Below are positions 1-7,377 of a DNA stretch of 64,000 bases, piece by piece. Under the pieces are notes generated by a model, which did not search any database, was not told the DNA's origin, and saw only the letters and a program-made list of their open reading frames with translations. Origin of the DNA: RUG760 sp045642205 (GTDB lineage: Bacteria > Bacillota > Clostridia > Lachnospirales > Bianqueaceae); the NCBI GenBank assembly GCA_045642205.1, contig JAZUIK010000181.1:1-64000 (forward strand), read 5' to 3'. A program made the translations under genes and the position numbers. Numbering within the stretch: the stretch's first letter is position 1; each line of letters opens with the position of its first letter.

Positions 1-130
1 TCCCTTTGTCTTTTCTATGAAAATGCATGTGATCGTATCTTACTCTTGAGGTTTAGTATAGCACTATTGAAATCGGAATATTCACTCGAGGGACGAACTG
101 TTGCTCTGCGGGGATGAAATGTGTTACACC

Positions 131-164
131 TATGCGGCTTAACGCTGTTTGAAGATAGCAAAAA
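131..164. repeat. Imperfect 34-nt direct repeat, copy 1
   Basis: This copy begins TATGCGGCTTAACGCTGTTT and matches copy 2 at 1130-1163 with about four mismatches. The pair brackets the truncated recombinase. I infer remnant element ends or duplicated flank. The rest of 1-225 shows no convincing gene. Confidence 0.5.
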
Positions 165-225
165 TGCCGTTAACGACAAAAAAAACAAATGGATGATTGC
201 ATAATTCATAGAAGAAGGATATGGA

Positions 226-981
226 ATGACGCGAAAGCAATTCAATAACTTCTCTCTGATCCTGCGTCAGATGTTGGAGTACGCTATGCTGAAGGAATTG
301 ATTGAAAAGAATCCTCTTACCCATGTCAAAGTGGAGTCCCGACTTTTCAAGAGGGAAAGCAAACCTGATCCTGAAAAAGAGGTTTTCACCAAGCTGGAGG
401 AACAGAGTATCATCGCCCATGCCTGGGATGATTATCGAACCAATACGAGGCTTCTGAAACCACTGGCTTCTCTGGCGGTTGCATTTCAATTTCAGACCGG
501 CCTTCGTGTCGGTGAGCTGTGTGCACTTAAGTACAGCGATATCGTTGATGATCGGCTGCATGTACAGCGTATGGTCCGAAAGCAGACCGTTGTTGTTGAG
601 CACACCAAATCCAGGGCCGGCGACCGAATGGTCTACCTGACCACCAAGGCATGGGAGATCATTAATGAAACGCTTCGGTATCATAAGGAACACGGCGAGA
701 AAGCGGAGTTTATCTTCGGAGGCAACACAGCACTGAAGCCCCGAACGATCGATGATCGATATCGTTCGTTTTGCAAAACACTGGGTATTCTTCATCGTTC
801 ATCGCACAAAGCACGAAAGACACAGATCAGTTCTTTGATCGATGGAGGTATCAGTTTAGATACCGTTCGGCGCTTGGCAGGGCATGAAGACTCGGAAACA
901 ACGCTTCGCTGTTATCATTTCGATCGTGCAGAAGAGAAGGAAAGAAAAGCTAAAATCGAAGCAATCCTAAACGGAACCTAA
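226..981 (+). CDS. N-terminally truncated tyrosine recombinase (phage/ICE-type integrase)
   Basis: This 251-residue protein is the core-binding end plus the catalytic domain of a tyrosine site-specific recombinase. All catalytic residues are visible: Arg94 in TGLRVGEL, Lys128 in HTKSR, His194 and Arg197 in HKARKT, His220 in LAGHED and Tyr230 in LRCYHFD. Integrases of this family usually have about 350-400 residues with an arm-binding N-terminal domain. Here the frame is closed by a stop at 202-204, so that part is missing. An AGAAGGA ribosome site precedes the ATG, so a short product could still be made. It sits beside a tRNA cluster, a common integration target. I read it as the remnant of a decayed integrative element. 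Confidence 0.8.
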   Translation: MTRKQFNNFSLILRQMLEYAMLKELIEKNPLTHVKVESRLFKRESKPDPEKEVFTKLEEQSIIAHAWDDYRTNTRLLKPLASLAVAFQFQTGLRVGELCALKYSDIVDDRLHVQRMVRKQTVVVEHTKSRAGDRMVYLTTKAWEIINETLRYHKEHGEKAEFIFGGNTALKPRTIDDRYRSFCKTLGILHRSSHKARKTQISSLIDGGISLDTVRRLAGHEDSETTLRCYHFDRAEEKERKAKIEAILNGT

Positions 982-1009
982 ACAGATGATGGTGCCTTGA
1001 AAGAGCACC

Positions 1010-1057
1010 TTGCGTACACTTCTGTAGTGTACGCAAAAAGTGTACGCAAGTGTACCC
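1010..1057. repeat. Iterated GTGTACGCAA repeats downstream of the integrase
   Basis: TTGCGTACACT (1010-1020) is followed after five bases by its exact inverse AGTGTACGCAA (1026-1036), then a direct copy (1039-1049) and a partial GTGTACCC (1050-1057). Such clusters next to integrase genes are often recombinase arm or core binding sites. That role is inferred here. Confidence 0.5.
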
Positions 1058-1129
1058 ATTTTTCAGCAATACACAGGTCACTTTACGCCTTATGACCAGC
1101 TCCCCCTATTCCTCACAAAGCCAGTATTT

Positions 1130-1163
1130 ATGCGGCTTAGCGCCGTTTGAAGACAACAAAAAA
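1130..1163. repeat. Imperfect 34-nt direct repeat, copy 2
   Basis: This copy begins TATGCGGCTTAGCGCCGTTT and is the partner of 131-164. Its right end overlaps the terminator of the tRNA cluster, so it lies exactly at the 3' edge of the tRNA operon. Confidence 0.5.
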
Positions 1164-1187
1164 ACCACCGAATAAATCGATGGTTTT
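1158..1187 (-). terminator. Rho-independent terminator of the tRNA cluster
   Basis: On the minus strand AAACCATCGA pairs with TTCGGTGGTTT (one G-T pair) and is followed by a T run, directly after tRNA-Lys. Confidence 0.75.
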
Positions 1188-1190
1188 GAG

Positions 1191-1263
1191 TGAGGCATCG
1201 GGGTCTCGAACCCCGAACACCCAGATTAAGAGTCTGGTGCTCTACCAATTGAGCTAATGCCCC
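1191..1263 (-). tRNA. tRNA-Lys(CTT)
   Basis: The cloverleaf has acceptor GGGGCAT/ATGCCTC with a discriminator A. The anticodon stem CCAGA/TCTGG encloses the loop CTCTTAA, giving anticodon CTT. CCA is not encoded. It is the last tRNA of the five-gene cluster. Confidence 0.93.
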
Positions 1264-1346
1264 AACGAAGATTAAGTATATCACTTAACTTAGTAACTGT
1301 CAACACCTAATCAACAATTTTGTTTTCCTTGGTCGTTGCAGTCAAG

Positions 1347-1419
1347 CTGGGTAGGCAGGATTCGAACCTGCGGGATGCAGGGATCAAAACCCTGTGCCTT
1401 ACCGCTTGGCGACTACCCA
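1347..1419 (-). tRNA. tRNA-Gln(TTG)
   Basis: The acceptor is TGGGTAG/CTACCCA. The anticodon stem CAGGG/CCCTG has loop TTTTGAT, giving anticodon TTG. CCA is not encoded. Confidence 0.93.
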
Positions 1420-1425
1420 AGGGAG

Positions 1426-1500
1426 GGTGGGTACTGGGACTCGAACCCAGGATATCCAGAGCCACAATCTGGCGCCCTAACCAACTGGACCATACCCACC
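1426..1500 (-). tRNA. tRNA-His(GTG)
   Basis: The anticodon stem CCAGA/TCTGG has loop TTGTGGC, giving anticodon GTG. The extra 5' G opposite C73, the identity element of tRNA-His, is encoded (GGTGGGTA...TACCCACC). Confidence 0.93.
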
Positions 1501-1528
1501 ATAAGTCTGTATGCCGAAAACCGGCAAG

Positions 1529-1602
1529 CGTGCCTGCGGGGATTCGAACCCAGGACACACGGCTTAGAAGGCCGTTGCTCTATCCAACTGAGCTACAGGC
1601 AC
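1529..1602 (-). tRNA. tRNA-Arg(TCT)
   Basis: The acceptor is GTGCCTG/CAGGCAC with discriminator G. The anticodon stem ACGGC/GCCGT has loop CTTCTAA, giving anticodon TCT. Confidence 0.93.
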
Positions 1603-1638
1603 AGAACTCAATGGTTCCTGATGCGGACTATTGCGTCA

Positions 1639-1713
1639 TCGGGGTGACAGGATTCGAACCTGCGACTTCCTGCTCCCAAAGCAGGCGCTCTAGCCAAACT
1701 GAGCTACACCCCG
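1639..1713 (-). tRNA. tRNA-Pro(TGG)
   Basis: The acceptor is CGGGGTG/CACCCCG with discriminator A. The anticodon stem CCTGC/GCAGG has loop TTTGGGA, giving anticodon TGG. It is the promoter-proximal gene of the cluster. Confidence 0.93.
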
Positions 1714-1744
1714 AAAGATGCTCTCTGGTTACGCATCGAAGTAC

Positions 1745-1773
1745 ATTATATTCCTTTGAAAAAGGATTGTCAA
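1745..1773 (-). promoter_or_regulatory. Consensus sigma-A promoter of the tRNA cluster
   Basis: On the minus strand TTGACA (1768-1773) and TATAAT (1745-1750) are separated by exactly 17 bases, about 30 bases before tRNA-Pro. A perfect promoter fits stable RNA expression. Confidence 0.88.
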
Positions 1774-1821
1774 TGAAAAAATCTTGACAACCCTTTTTTC
1801 TTTGTGCATTGACATTATATG

Positions 1822-2322
1822 TTATGCAAAATCGTCGTAATTATTTAAGATCGCTGCCGCTTTACCCTTTTCCACTTCCAGCAGAGCAAAGCCGGCACGA
1901 CTTCCTCCCCTTGGCTCTGACAGGGATCCGGGATTGACGTACAATACACCACCTTTTTCCTCCATCAGCGGAATATGGGTGTGCCCAAAGAGAACGACCT
2001 TCGCCTTTTCTTTTTCAGCCAGGCGGGAGATATAGGAAGTTCCGTACTTCACAGCATACTTATCTCCATGTGTCATGGCAATACGAACACCTTCTACCGT
2101 AAAACTTCTCTCAGAAGGATCTCTGGAAAACAGATCGCAATTTCCCGGAACCCCCAGAAAAGCCAGACTGTATTTATCCTGATATTTGTTTTTCAGCTTT
2201 TCGAAGTCTCCGGTCAGATCACCCAGGTGCAGGACACCATCGACCATATCCTGAAAACATTCGATCAGCCAGGATGCTCTGGAAATATCTCCATGAGTAT
2301 CACTGATGACCAGATAGCGCAT
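1822..2322 (-). CDS. YfcE/MJ0936-family metallophosphodiesterase
   Basis: This is a 166-residue cytosolic calcineurin-like phosphoesterase of the small YfcE type. The metal ligands appear in order: SDTHGD at residues 7-12, GDLTGD, GNCD, THGD and GHTH. The family hydrolyses phosphodiesters in vitro; the natural substrate is unclear. I chose the ATG at 2322 because AGAGG lies six bases ahead; a TTG six bases upstream is also open. It starts 11 bases after the rdgB stop, so the two are surely co-transcribed. Confidence 0.88.
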   Translation of the reverse strand: MRYLVISDTHGDISRASWLIECFQDMVDGVLHLGDLTGDFEKLKNKYQDKYSLAFLGVPGNCDLFSRDPSERSFTVEGVRIAMTHGDKYAVKYGTSYISRLAEKEKAKVVLFGHTHIPLMEEKGGVLYVNPGSLSEPRGGSRAGFALLEVEKGKAAAILNNYDDFA

Positions 2323-2333
2323 TATCAACCTCT

Positions 2334-2939
2334 TTATGCTTCCTGAAGAACTTTGAGGATCGCTCTCAGCGCTTTTCCTCTATGAGACACTTCGTGCTTT
2401 GCTTCACTGGAAATCTCTGCAAAGGTTCCAAGACCGGGCATCAGAAAGATCGGATCATACCCGAAACCACCTTCTCCCTTCGGTTCATGGGCGATCATAC
2501 CTTCCGCTGTCTCCAATACGCCTTTGCAGCTTCCATCCTTTGCTACGGAAACAATGGCGCAGACATATCTTGCTGTACGTTTTTCATCCGGAACATCTTT
2601 CATATCACGAAGCACGATCCCGTTCTTGATATCATAGGTGGTCTCTTCACCAAGCCAGCGAGCGGAATAGATACCGGGCTTCTTATCAAAGAAATCGATC
2701 TCCATACCGGAATCATCTGCCAGGACATAATCGAAGTCAATGGCATCTTCCTTTTCCATCAGTGCCTGATACACAGCCTTTGCCTTGATCTCTGCATTTT
2801 CAGAAAAGCTGTTTCCATCTTCTACGATCTCCGGATCCACACCGGCATCCTTCATGGTAAGGACCTGATAGTCCTTCAGGATCTCTTTGAACTCTCGTGC
2901 TTTTCCTGCATTTCCCGTTGCCAAAATGATCGTTTTCAT
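2334..2939 (-). CDS. rdgB: XTP/dITP diphosphatase (RdgB/HAM1 family)
   Basis: This 201-residue enzyme hydrolyses dITP, XTP and related non-canonical purine nucleotides to monophosphates, keeping them out of DNA and RNA. Family signatures are visible: the N-terminal ATGNAGKAREF nucleotide-binding motif, ADDSGMEID with the catalytic acid, the FGYDPIF loop and the SHRGKAL end. The reading frame is open further upstream, but AAGGAAATCGGG sits just before the ATG at 2939 and the homology starts there. It lies between the response regulator (17-base gap) and the phosphodiesterase in one operon. Confidence 0.94.
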   Translation of the reverse strand: MKTIILATGNAGKAREFKEILKDYQVLTMKDAGVDPEIVEDGNSFSENAEIKAKAVYQALMEKEDAIDFDYVLADDSGMEIDFFDKKPGIYSARWLGEETTYDIKNGIVLRDMKDVPDEKRTARYVCAIVSVAKDGSCKGVLETAEGMIAHEPKGEGGFGYDPIFLMPGLGTFAEISSEAKHEVSHRGKALRAILKVLQEA

Positions 2940-2956
2940 CCCGATTTCCTTTCTGT

Positions 2957-3631
2957 TTATATATCTCTTCGAATTCGATAGACCCGCATAGGCCGTCCTT
3001 TTTTCCCGTTCAGCCGATCCGCTCCGTAAAGGAGTTCTTCTTTGAGTAAGATCTCTATGTCTCTCCATATCGTACTGCGTGATACCTTCAGCAAGTGAGT
3101 GAGCTCTGCCACCGATAATCCCTGTGGCTCCGCGTCTGTCACAGCACGAATAATCTCTCTCAAACGTCCTGTATGATCAGGATTTTCCCTTTGTTCCCCT
3201 TTTGTCATCTGATTCGGCATCCCGATCGGGAAGAAATATTGGTCCAACTCTCTCTGCGTCAGTCGATCACCCTTGGATAATCCTTTACGCAACTCCAGAT
3301 AATGCCGGATCGATCGGATCATCCTTCTGGAAGAGAAGGGCTTAAGGACAACGTCTATCATACCGCATCTTTGTAATCGCGTAAAGGTGGAACTTCTCCT
3401 GTCCGATGTTACAGCGATCAGATCTGACAGGAAAACCTTGCGGATCTTTTCCACCTCCGTCAGTTCCCCCATGATCAGATCCGGTATCTGTTTACTGCCT
3501 GCCTTCAGCATGGTTCCCATGGATCCAAAACGACGGACCGTTATCTCTTTGCCGCCGGTTAATTCCCAGAGATATCTGATCTTTTCGGCTGTCTCTTTGT
3601 CCGGTTCCAGCAGCCACACCTTCAATTCCAT
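2957..3631 (-). CDS. Orphan response regulator, CitB/DcuR-like
   Basis: The 224-residue protein has a receiver domain (residues 3-110) with acidic residues near Glu9/Asp11, candidate phosphoacceptor Asp51 (PDLIMGE) and Lys97 (VLKPF). A winged-helix domain follows (about 160-220), with LSVAELTHLLKVSRSTIWRD as the recognition region. This layout matches CitB/DpiA/DcuR regulators, which usually pair with a sensor kinase for organic acids. No kinase lies nearby, and its partners are rdgB and a phosphodiesterase. I set the start at ATG 3631 because the frame further upstream runs into a terminator hairpin. The target genes are unknown. Confidence 0.75.
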   Translation of the reverse strand: MELKVWLLEPDKETAEKIRYLWELTGGKEITVRRFGSMGTMLKAGSKQIPDLIMGELTEVEKIRKVFLSDLIAVTSDRRSSTFTRLQRCGMIDVVLKPFSSRRMIRSIRHYLELRKGLSKGDRLTQRELDQYFFPIGMPNQMTKGEQRENPDHTGRLREIIRAVTDAEPQGLSVAELTHLLKVSRSTIWRDIEILLKEELLYGADRLNGKKGRPMRVYRIRRDI

Positions 3632-3663
3632 CTTTCTCCGTCCCTCTTCCACTGTTTTTTTAC

Positions 3664-3692
3664 ATGAAAAAAGGACTTCCAAAGAAGTCCTT
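3664..3692 (-). terminator. Terminator after the PP2C gene
   Basis: On the minus strand AAGGACTTC-TTTG-GAAGTCCTT is followed by a T run. It separates the phosphatase gene from the response-regulator operon. Confidence 0.85.
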
Positions 3693-3735
3693 CTCTCTGT
3701 ATTCCCTGTTGGTTTCCCTTAAGGTTCTATATTGA

Positions 3736-5430
3736 TTATTCTTCGTCCTCGTCTTCAGTCTCTTCCTCAGTGGATTCCTCAACGGATTCCTCAGAAGACT
3801 CTTCCTCAGGTTCAGTACCGAAACCAAGTTTCTCAATGGGAGGCAGTTCCAGACGCTGTCCAACCCAGATACCTTCATCGATATCAAAGTCGTTATACTT
3901 TGCCAGAGCTTCCATCAGATCAAGGTCAGCGGAGTTGTAATAGTCGACAACGATCTGATAGAGGGTATCACCATCCTCAACGAAGTAATATTCCGTTGTG
4001 GGCTTGGAAGATTCCTCAGAAGATTCTTCCTTGGAAGACTCCTGCTGATATACGGGAGTAACTTCAGGAAGAGAATTGTCGATGTTGGAAGAATCCATCG
4101 TAACAACGCTGCTCTGCTCATTGGCAACGGCATTAGGATCCTTCTTATTGCTCTTGCCGCCCTTAGCAACGGCTACGATAATAACGATCAAAAGGATCAG
4201 GATTGCTGCTGCAATACCAATGACCATAGCCAGCTTCTTGGGGCTTGCCATCAGATCATCGATCATTGCCTTGATATCAAATCCACCCTTTGCCTCGCCA
4301 TCGTCCTCACCCATAGGAGCCTCCTGAGGCTGATACATGGGTGCCGGATTCTGAGGCATCAGGTTCTGCTGAGGAATCGGCTGGGGTGCGACCTGCATCT
4401 GAGGTGGCATCTGCGGTGCGACCTGGGGTGCAGCCTGAGGCGCTGCCTGCATTGCGGGAGCTGCCTGAGGTGCGGGATTCTGCAGATTCTGGGGCAGAGG
4501 TGCATTCAGACTGTGCTGCGTAGGTACAGCAGGATTCATAGGCTGCTGTACATTAAATGCACTTTCGGTAGGAGCAGGAACCGCAGGTGCTACAGGCTTA
4601 GCTGCTACTTCACCGCCGACTGCTTCGATGCGAAGTACAACGATAGTACGATCGTCTACGGAATGCTCTCCGGCTGCATCCATCAAAGTGGTTGCGATCT
4701 GGTCAGGAGTAGCATCCTTGAGAAGTCGAGTGATCTTTTCCAGCTTATCATTCAGGATCGCGTCGGTTACACCGTCGGTACACAGAATGAAGATATCACC
4801 GGGATAGAAGATAAAGTACTTGGAAAATGCTTCGTCACGGCAATCGTAAACATTATCCATTCCAACATAAGCGGTCAGGCGAGAAGAGGACTTGTGTACC
4901 TCAGCCTGTGCCTGGGAAAGGATGCCAAGACGGAACATATCGGAAGATTCCAGATGATCATCGGTAATCTGCAGGGTACGTCCACCGCGGATTACATAGA
5001 TACGGCTGTCACCCAGATGAACGGCAAGACCGCGATTTCCATGGAGGAAGAGGGCAGCAAAGGAAGTACCTAAAGTGTCCTGTCCGATCTGTGCGCGGAT
5101 ATCTTTGGTTGCACGATTTGCTTCAATAATGGACTCCCAGATAGGCTCCTTCTCGATACGCTGATTTGCCAGAGAATTCTGGGTATACTGCAGCATATCC
5201 ATAACGATAGCACCGGTCTCAGCACCGATACTGCGGTCTTCGCCGATACCGATCTCGGAATCAGATACACCATATACCTGGAAGGATCCATGCTCCTGCT
5301 TGGAGATCTTGGAGGAAGTTTCAGTGGGGACATTGATGTATCTTCCGTTCAGATACATATTGTCCAGATTCTGGCCTTTACCCGTAGCAGAAAGACCAAA
5401 TGCAGAAATAACGAGATTGCTGTCTGCCAT
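3736..5430 (-). CDS. Membrane-anchored PP2C-type phosphatase with extracytoplasmic LysM-like domain
   Basis: The 564-residue protein combines three parts. Residues 8-268 form a PP2C Ser/Thr phosphatase fold, with GQNLDN (19-24), GTSFAALFLHGN, HLGDSRIYVIR (138-148), CTDGVTD (217-223) and DDRTIVVL (259-266). Residues about 275-395 are a Pro/Gln/Ala-rich linker. A membrane helix (400-422) then leads to a LysM-like module (480-531: YYFVEDGDTLYQIV...IWVGQRLELP) and a Glu-rich tail. The usual DGMGG metal loop reads SDSEIGIG, keeping Asp57 but losing the glycines. Likely it dephosphorylates proteins at the membrane in response to the cell wall. No partner kinase lies in the window. Confidence 0.85.
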   Translation of the reverse strand: MADSNLVISAFGLSATGKGQNLDNMYLNGRYINVPTETSSKISKQEHGSFQVYGVSDSEIGIGEDRSIGAETGAIVMDMLQYTQNSLANQRIEKEPIWESIIEANRATKDIRAQIGQDTLGTSFAALFLHGNRGLAVHLGDSRIYVIRGGRTLQITDDHLESSDMFRLGILSQAQAEVHKSSSRLTAYVGMDNVYDCRDEAFSKYFIFYPGDIFILCTDGVTDAILNDKLEKITRLLKDATPDQIATTLMDAAGEHSVDDRTIVVLRIEAVGGEVAAKPVAPAVPAPTESAFNVQQPMNPAVPTQHSLNAPLPQNLQNPAPQAAPAMQAAPQAAPQVAPQMPPQMQVAPQPIPQQNLMPQNPAPMYQPQEAPMGEDDGEAKGGFDIKAMIDDLMASPKKLAMVIGIAAAILILLIVIIVAVAKGGKSNKKDPNAVANEQSSVVTMDSSNIDNSLPEVTPVYQQESSKEESSEESSKPTTEYYFVEDGDTLYQIVVDYYNSADLDLMEALAKYNDFDIDEGIWVGQRLELPPIEKLGFGTEPEEESSEESVEESTEEETEDEDEE

Positions 5431-5493
5431 GTTTGCACCACCTTTTTTTATCTGTATAGTCTGACACGATAAATGTCTATAATATATGAAGCC

Positions 5494-5522
5494 ATTATAC
5501 TCTAGGCTTTATTCAAGTTCAA
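5494..5522 (-). promoter_or_regulatory. Promoter of the PP2C gene
   Basis: On the minus strand TTGAAC (5517-5522) and TATAAT (5494-5499) are spaced by 17 bases, about 60 bases before the start codon. Confidence 0.75.
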
Positions 5523-5607
5523 CCTTTTTATTTTTCAAAAATCGCTGTCAGCCCTTATGAATAAAGGCAATCATTTTTTCTCTCTCTGTTGATTAAAAAA
5601 GGAGGTG

Positions 5608-5636
5608 TTGACAGTCCTTACCGCCTTGGCTATACT
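5608..5636 (+). promoter_or_regulatory. Promoter of acpP
   Basis: TTGACA (5608-5613) and TATACT (5631-5636) are separated by 17 bases and diverge from the PP2C promoter. Confidence 0.82.
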
Positions 5637-5695
5637 GTCTTTATGCAATTATCTGTCGCATAGTATTTCAAGTATACATTATGGAGGAATTAAAA

Positions 5696-5926
5696 ATGAT
5701 TCTCGAAAAGATTACCACCATGCTGGAAGAGCAGGAAGTTATCGACGGCAGCAATATCACTGCTGATACCTCTTTTGAGGAACTGGATCTGGATTCTCTT
5801 TCCCTGGTCGACCTGACCATGAGCTGCGAAGAGGAATTCGGTGTTCAGCTTGATCTGGAGAATCCTCCCAAGACCATCGGTGAGCTGGTTGACCTGATCA
5901 AGGCTCAGACCGGTAGCGAGGACTGA
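5696..5926 (+). CDS. acpP: Acyl carrier protein
   Basis: This 76-residue acidic protein carries growing acyl chains on a phosphopantetheine arm attached to the Ser of the DLDSLSLVDL motif (mature numbering near residue 36). Length and helix pattern match ACP. An ATG at 5681 is also in frame, but the GGAGGA ribosome site overlaps it, so the ATG at 5696 is the real start. The gene stands alone between its own promoter and a strong terminator rather than in a fab cluster. It could serve fatty acid synthesis or a dedicated pathway such as lipoteichoic acid modification; sequence alone does not decide. Confidence 0.9.
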   Translation: MILEKITTMLEEQEVIDGSNITADTSFEELDLDSLSLVDLTMSCEEEFGVQLDLENPPKTIGELVDLIKAQTGSED

Positions 5927-5953
5927 TCTTTTATCCATCAGAAAACAATCGAG

Positions 5954-5980
5954 GACCCGGCCATATAGGCCGGGTCTTTT
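5954..5980 (+). terminator. Terminator of acpP
   Basis: GACCCGGCC and GGCCGGGTC form a perfect 9-bp stem followed by TTTT. Confidence 0.9.
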
Positions 5981-5998
5981 CAGACAAAGGAAAATAAT

Positions 5999-7270
5999 AT
6001 GAGTAAACAACGCGGACAAAGCGTTACATCCGCAGCGATCGTCCTTTCGGTGATCGTGCTGATCCTTATTGGTGCCTGCATCTACGTCGGCATCCTTCGG
6101 CACAATGAATCGAAAGAGCAGACGCCTTCTACTTCCGAGATCTCCAATGAATCCAGCCGGGTCGTTAAGCCCTCTGAGACGGAAACGATCAAAGAAGAAA
6201 GCAGTGAGCTTCCTTTGGAAGAAAGTTCCGATGAACCGGATCAGGATCTTCCTCCTGTAGAAGAAGATCCCTATGCATCCACGATAGAAGCTCTTCTTTC
6301 TTCCATGTCCCTGGAAGAGAAGGTAGGTCAGATGATCATGGCCCGGTTCCCCACAGGAGAGGACGCTGCCTATTACGCTGAAGCCTATCATCTGGGAGGA
6401 TATGTCCTCTTTGATCCTGATTTTTCGGATTACTATGCCGATGAGGTCAGAGATAAACTTGATGCCTGCCAGGAAGCTGCATCGATCCCTCTTCTTCTTT
6501 CTGTCGATGAGGAGGGTGGTACGGTCACTCGAGTCAGCGACTATTTCAGAGATTCTAGGTTCCTTTCTCCCAGAAGGGCGTATGAAGAGGGTGGATTTGA
6601 TCTGGTCAACGAAGAGACCAGAGAAAAATGTGAATTGCTCTTATCCCTTCACCTGAATATGAACCTTGCCCCTGTAGCGGATATATCCGGTGATCCCGGT
6701 GACTTTATGTATGATCGTTCCTTCGGTGACGATCTGAAGCTGGTCAGTTCCTATCTGCAGCAGACGATCTCCATTATGAATGAGTATGGCGTGGCCAGTT
6801 CCCTGAAACATTTTCCGGGATATGGCAGCAATCTGGATACCCATATAGGAATGTCTGTGGATGATCGTTCCATCGATGAATTTTACAGCGCTGATCTTCT
6901 GGCTTTCCGATCCGGTATACAGGCCGGTGCAGGAACCATTATGGTCTCCCATAATATCGTTAACTGCTTTGATGAAGAGTATCCCGCCTCTTTGTCTCCC
7001 AGGATCCATCAGCTCGCCAGAGAGATTGGCTTTGAGGGTGTTCTGATAACCGACGATCTGGCCATGGGTGCTATTGTGGATTACTACGGCACCTCCGAAG
7101 CAGCCGTCCTTGCTGTACAGGCAGGAAATGACATGTTGATCACCAGCAGTTTCATCACCCAGTATGAAGCCATCCTGAATGCCGTCGAAGAAGGCACCAT
7201 TTCCGAAGAACGACTGGATGAATCCGTCGAACGGATCCTCCGACTAAAGTGTCAGATGGGCTTAATCTGA
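5999..7270 (+). CDS. Membrane-anchored GH3 beta-N-acetylhexosaminidase (NagZ-like)
   Basis: The 423-residue protein starts with a single membrane segment (12-32), then a Ser/Glu-rich linker (40-90) and a glycoside hydrolase family 3 domain. NagZ-type signatures are visible: SVDEEGG (168-174), KHFPGYGSNLDTH (270-282) holding the Asp-His catalytic dyad, and ITDDLAMGA (350-358) with the nucleophile Asp. The enzyme probably trims N-acetylglucosamine from muropeptides outside the membrane, as in other Bacillota. No promoter is evident in the 18-base gap after the acpP terminator, so read-through is likely. Confidence 0.88.
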   Translation: MSKQRGQSVTSAAIVLSVIVLILIGACIYVGILRHNESKEQTPSTSEISNESSRVVKPSETETIKEESSELPLEESSDEPDQDLPPVEEDPYASTIEALLSSMSLEEKVGQMIMARFPTGEDAAYYAEAYHLGGYVLFDPDFSDYYADEVRDKLDACQEAASIPLLLSVDEEGGTVTRVSDYFRDSRFLSPRRAYEEGGFDLVNEETREKCELLLSLHLNMNLAPVADISGDPGDFMYDRSFGDDLKLVSSYLQQTISIMNEYGVASSLKHFPGYGSNLDTHIGMSVDDRSIDEFYSADLLAFRSGIQAGAGTIMVSHNIVNCFDEEYPASLSPRIHQLAREIGFEGVLITDDLAMGAIVDYYGTSEAAVLAVQAGNDMLITSSFITQYEAILNAVEEGTISEERLDESVERILRLKCQMGLI

Positions 7271-7315
7271 CTCGATCATTCAATTAGATCATTCTATTGA
7301 ACACGACAAGAAAAG

Positions 7316-7375
7316 AAAAGACCTTCGGTCTTCCGATGCAGCATGATTCGCTGCAGAGGAACCCGAAGGTCTTTT
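7316..7375. terminator. Bidirectional terminator between convergent genes
   Basis: AAAAGACCTTCGG pairs with CCGAAGGTCTTTT, with an inner GCAGC/GCTGC stem. It has A and T runs on both sides and serves both flanking genes. Confidence 0.88.
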
Positions 7376-7377
7376 CC

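Noticed and set aside
1320..1787. Open frames across the tRNA cluster
   Set aside because: They translate tRNA genes (RDSNLRDAGI, GTRTQDTRL type peptides), a common false call.
1784..1815. Plus-strand promoter (TTGACA then TATATG)
   Set aside because: Spacing is about 20 and no plus-strand gene follows; the real promoter here is on the minus strand.
5681..5695. Upstream ATG for the acyl carrier protein
   Set aside because: The GGAGGA that serves the ATG at 5696 overlaps this codon.
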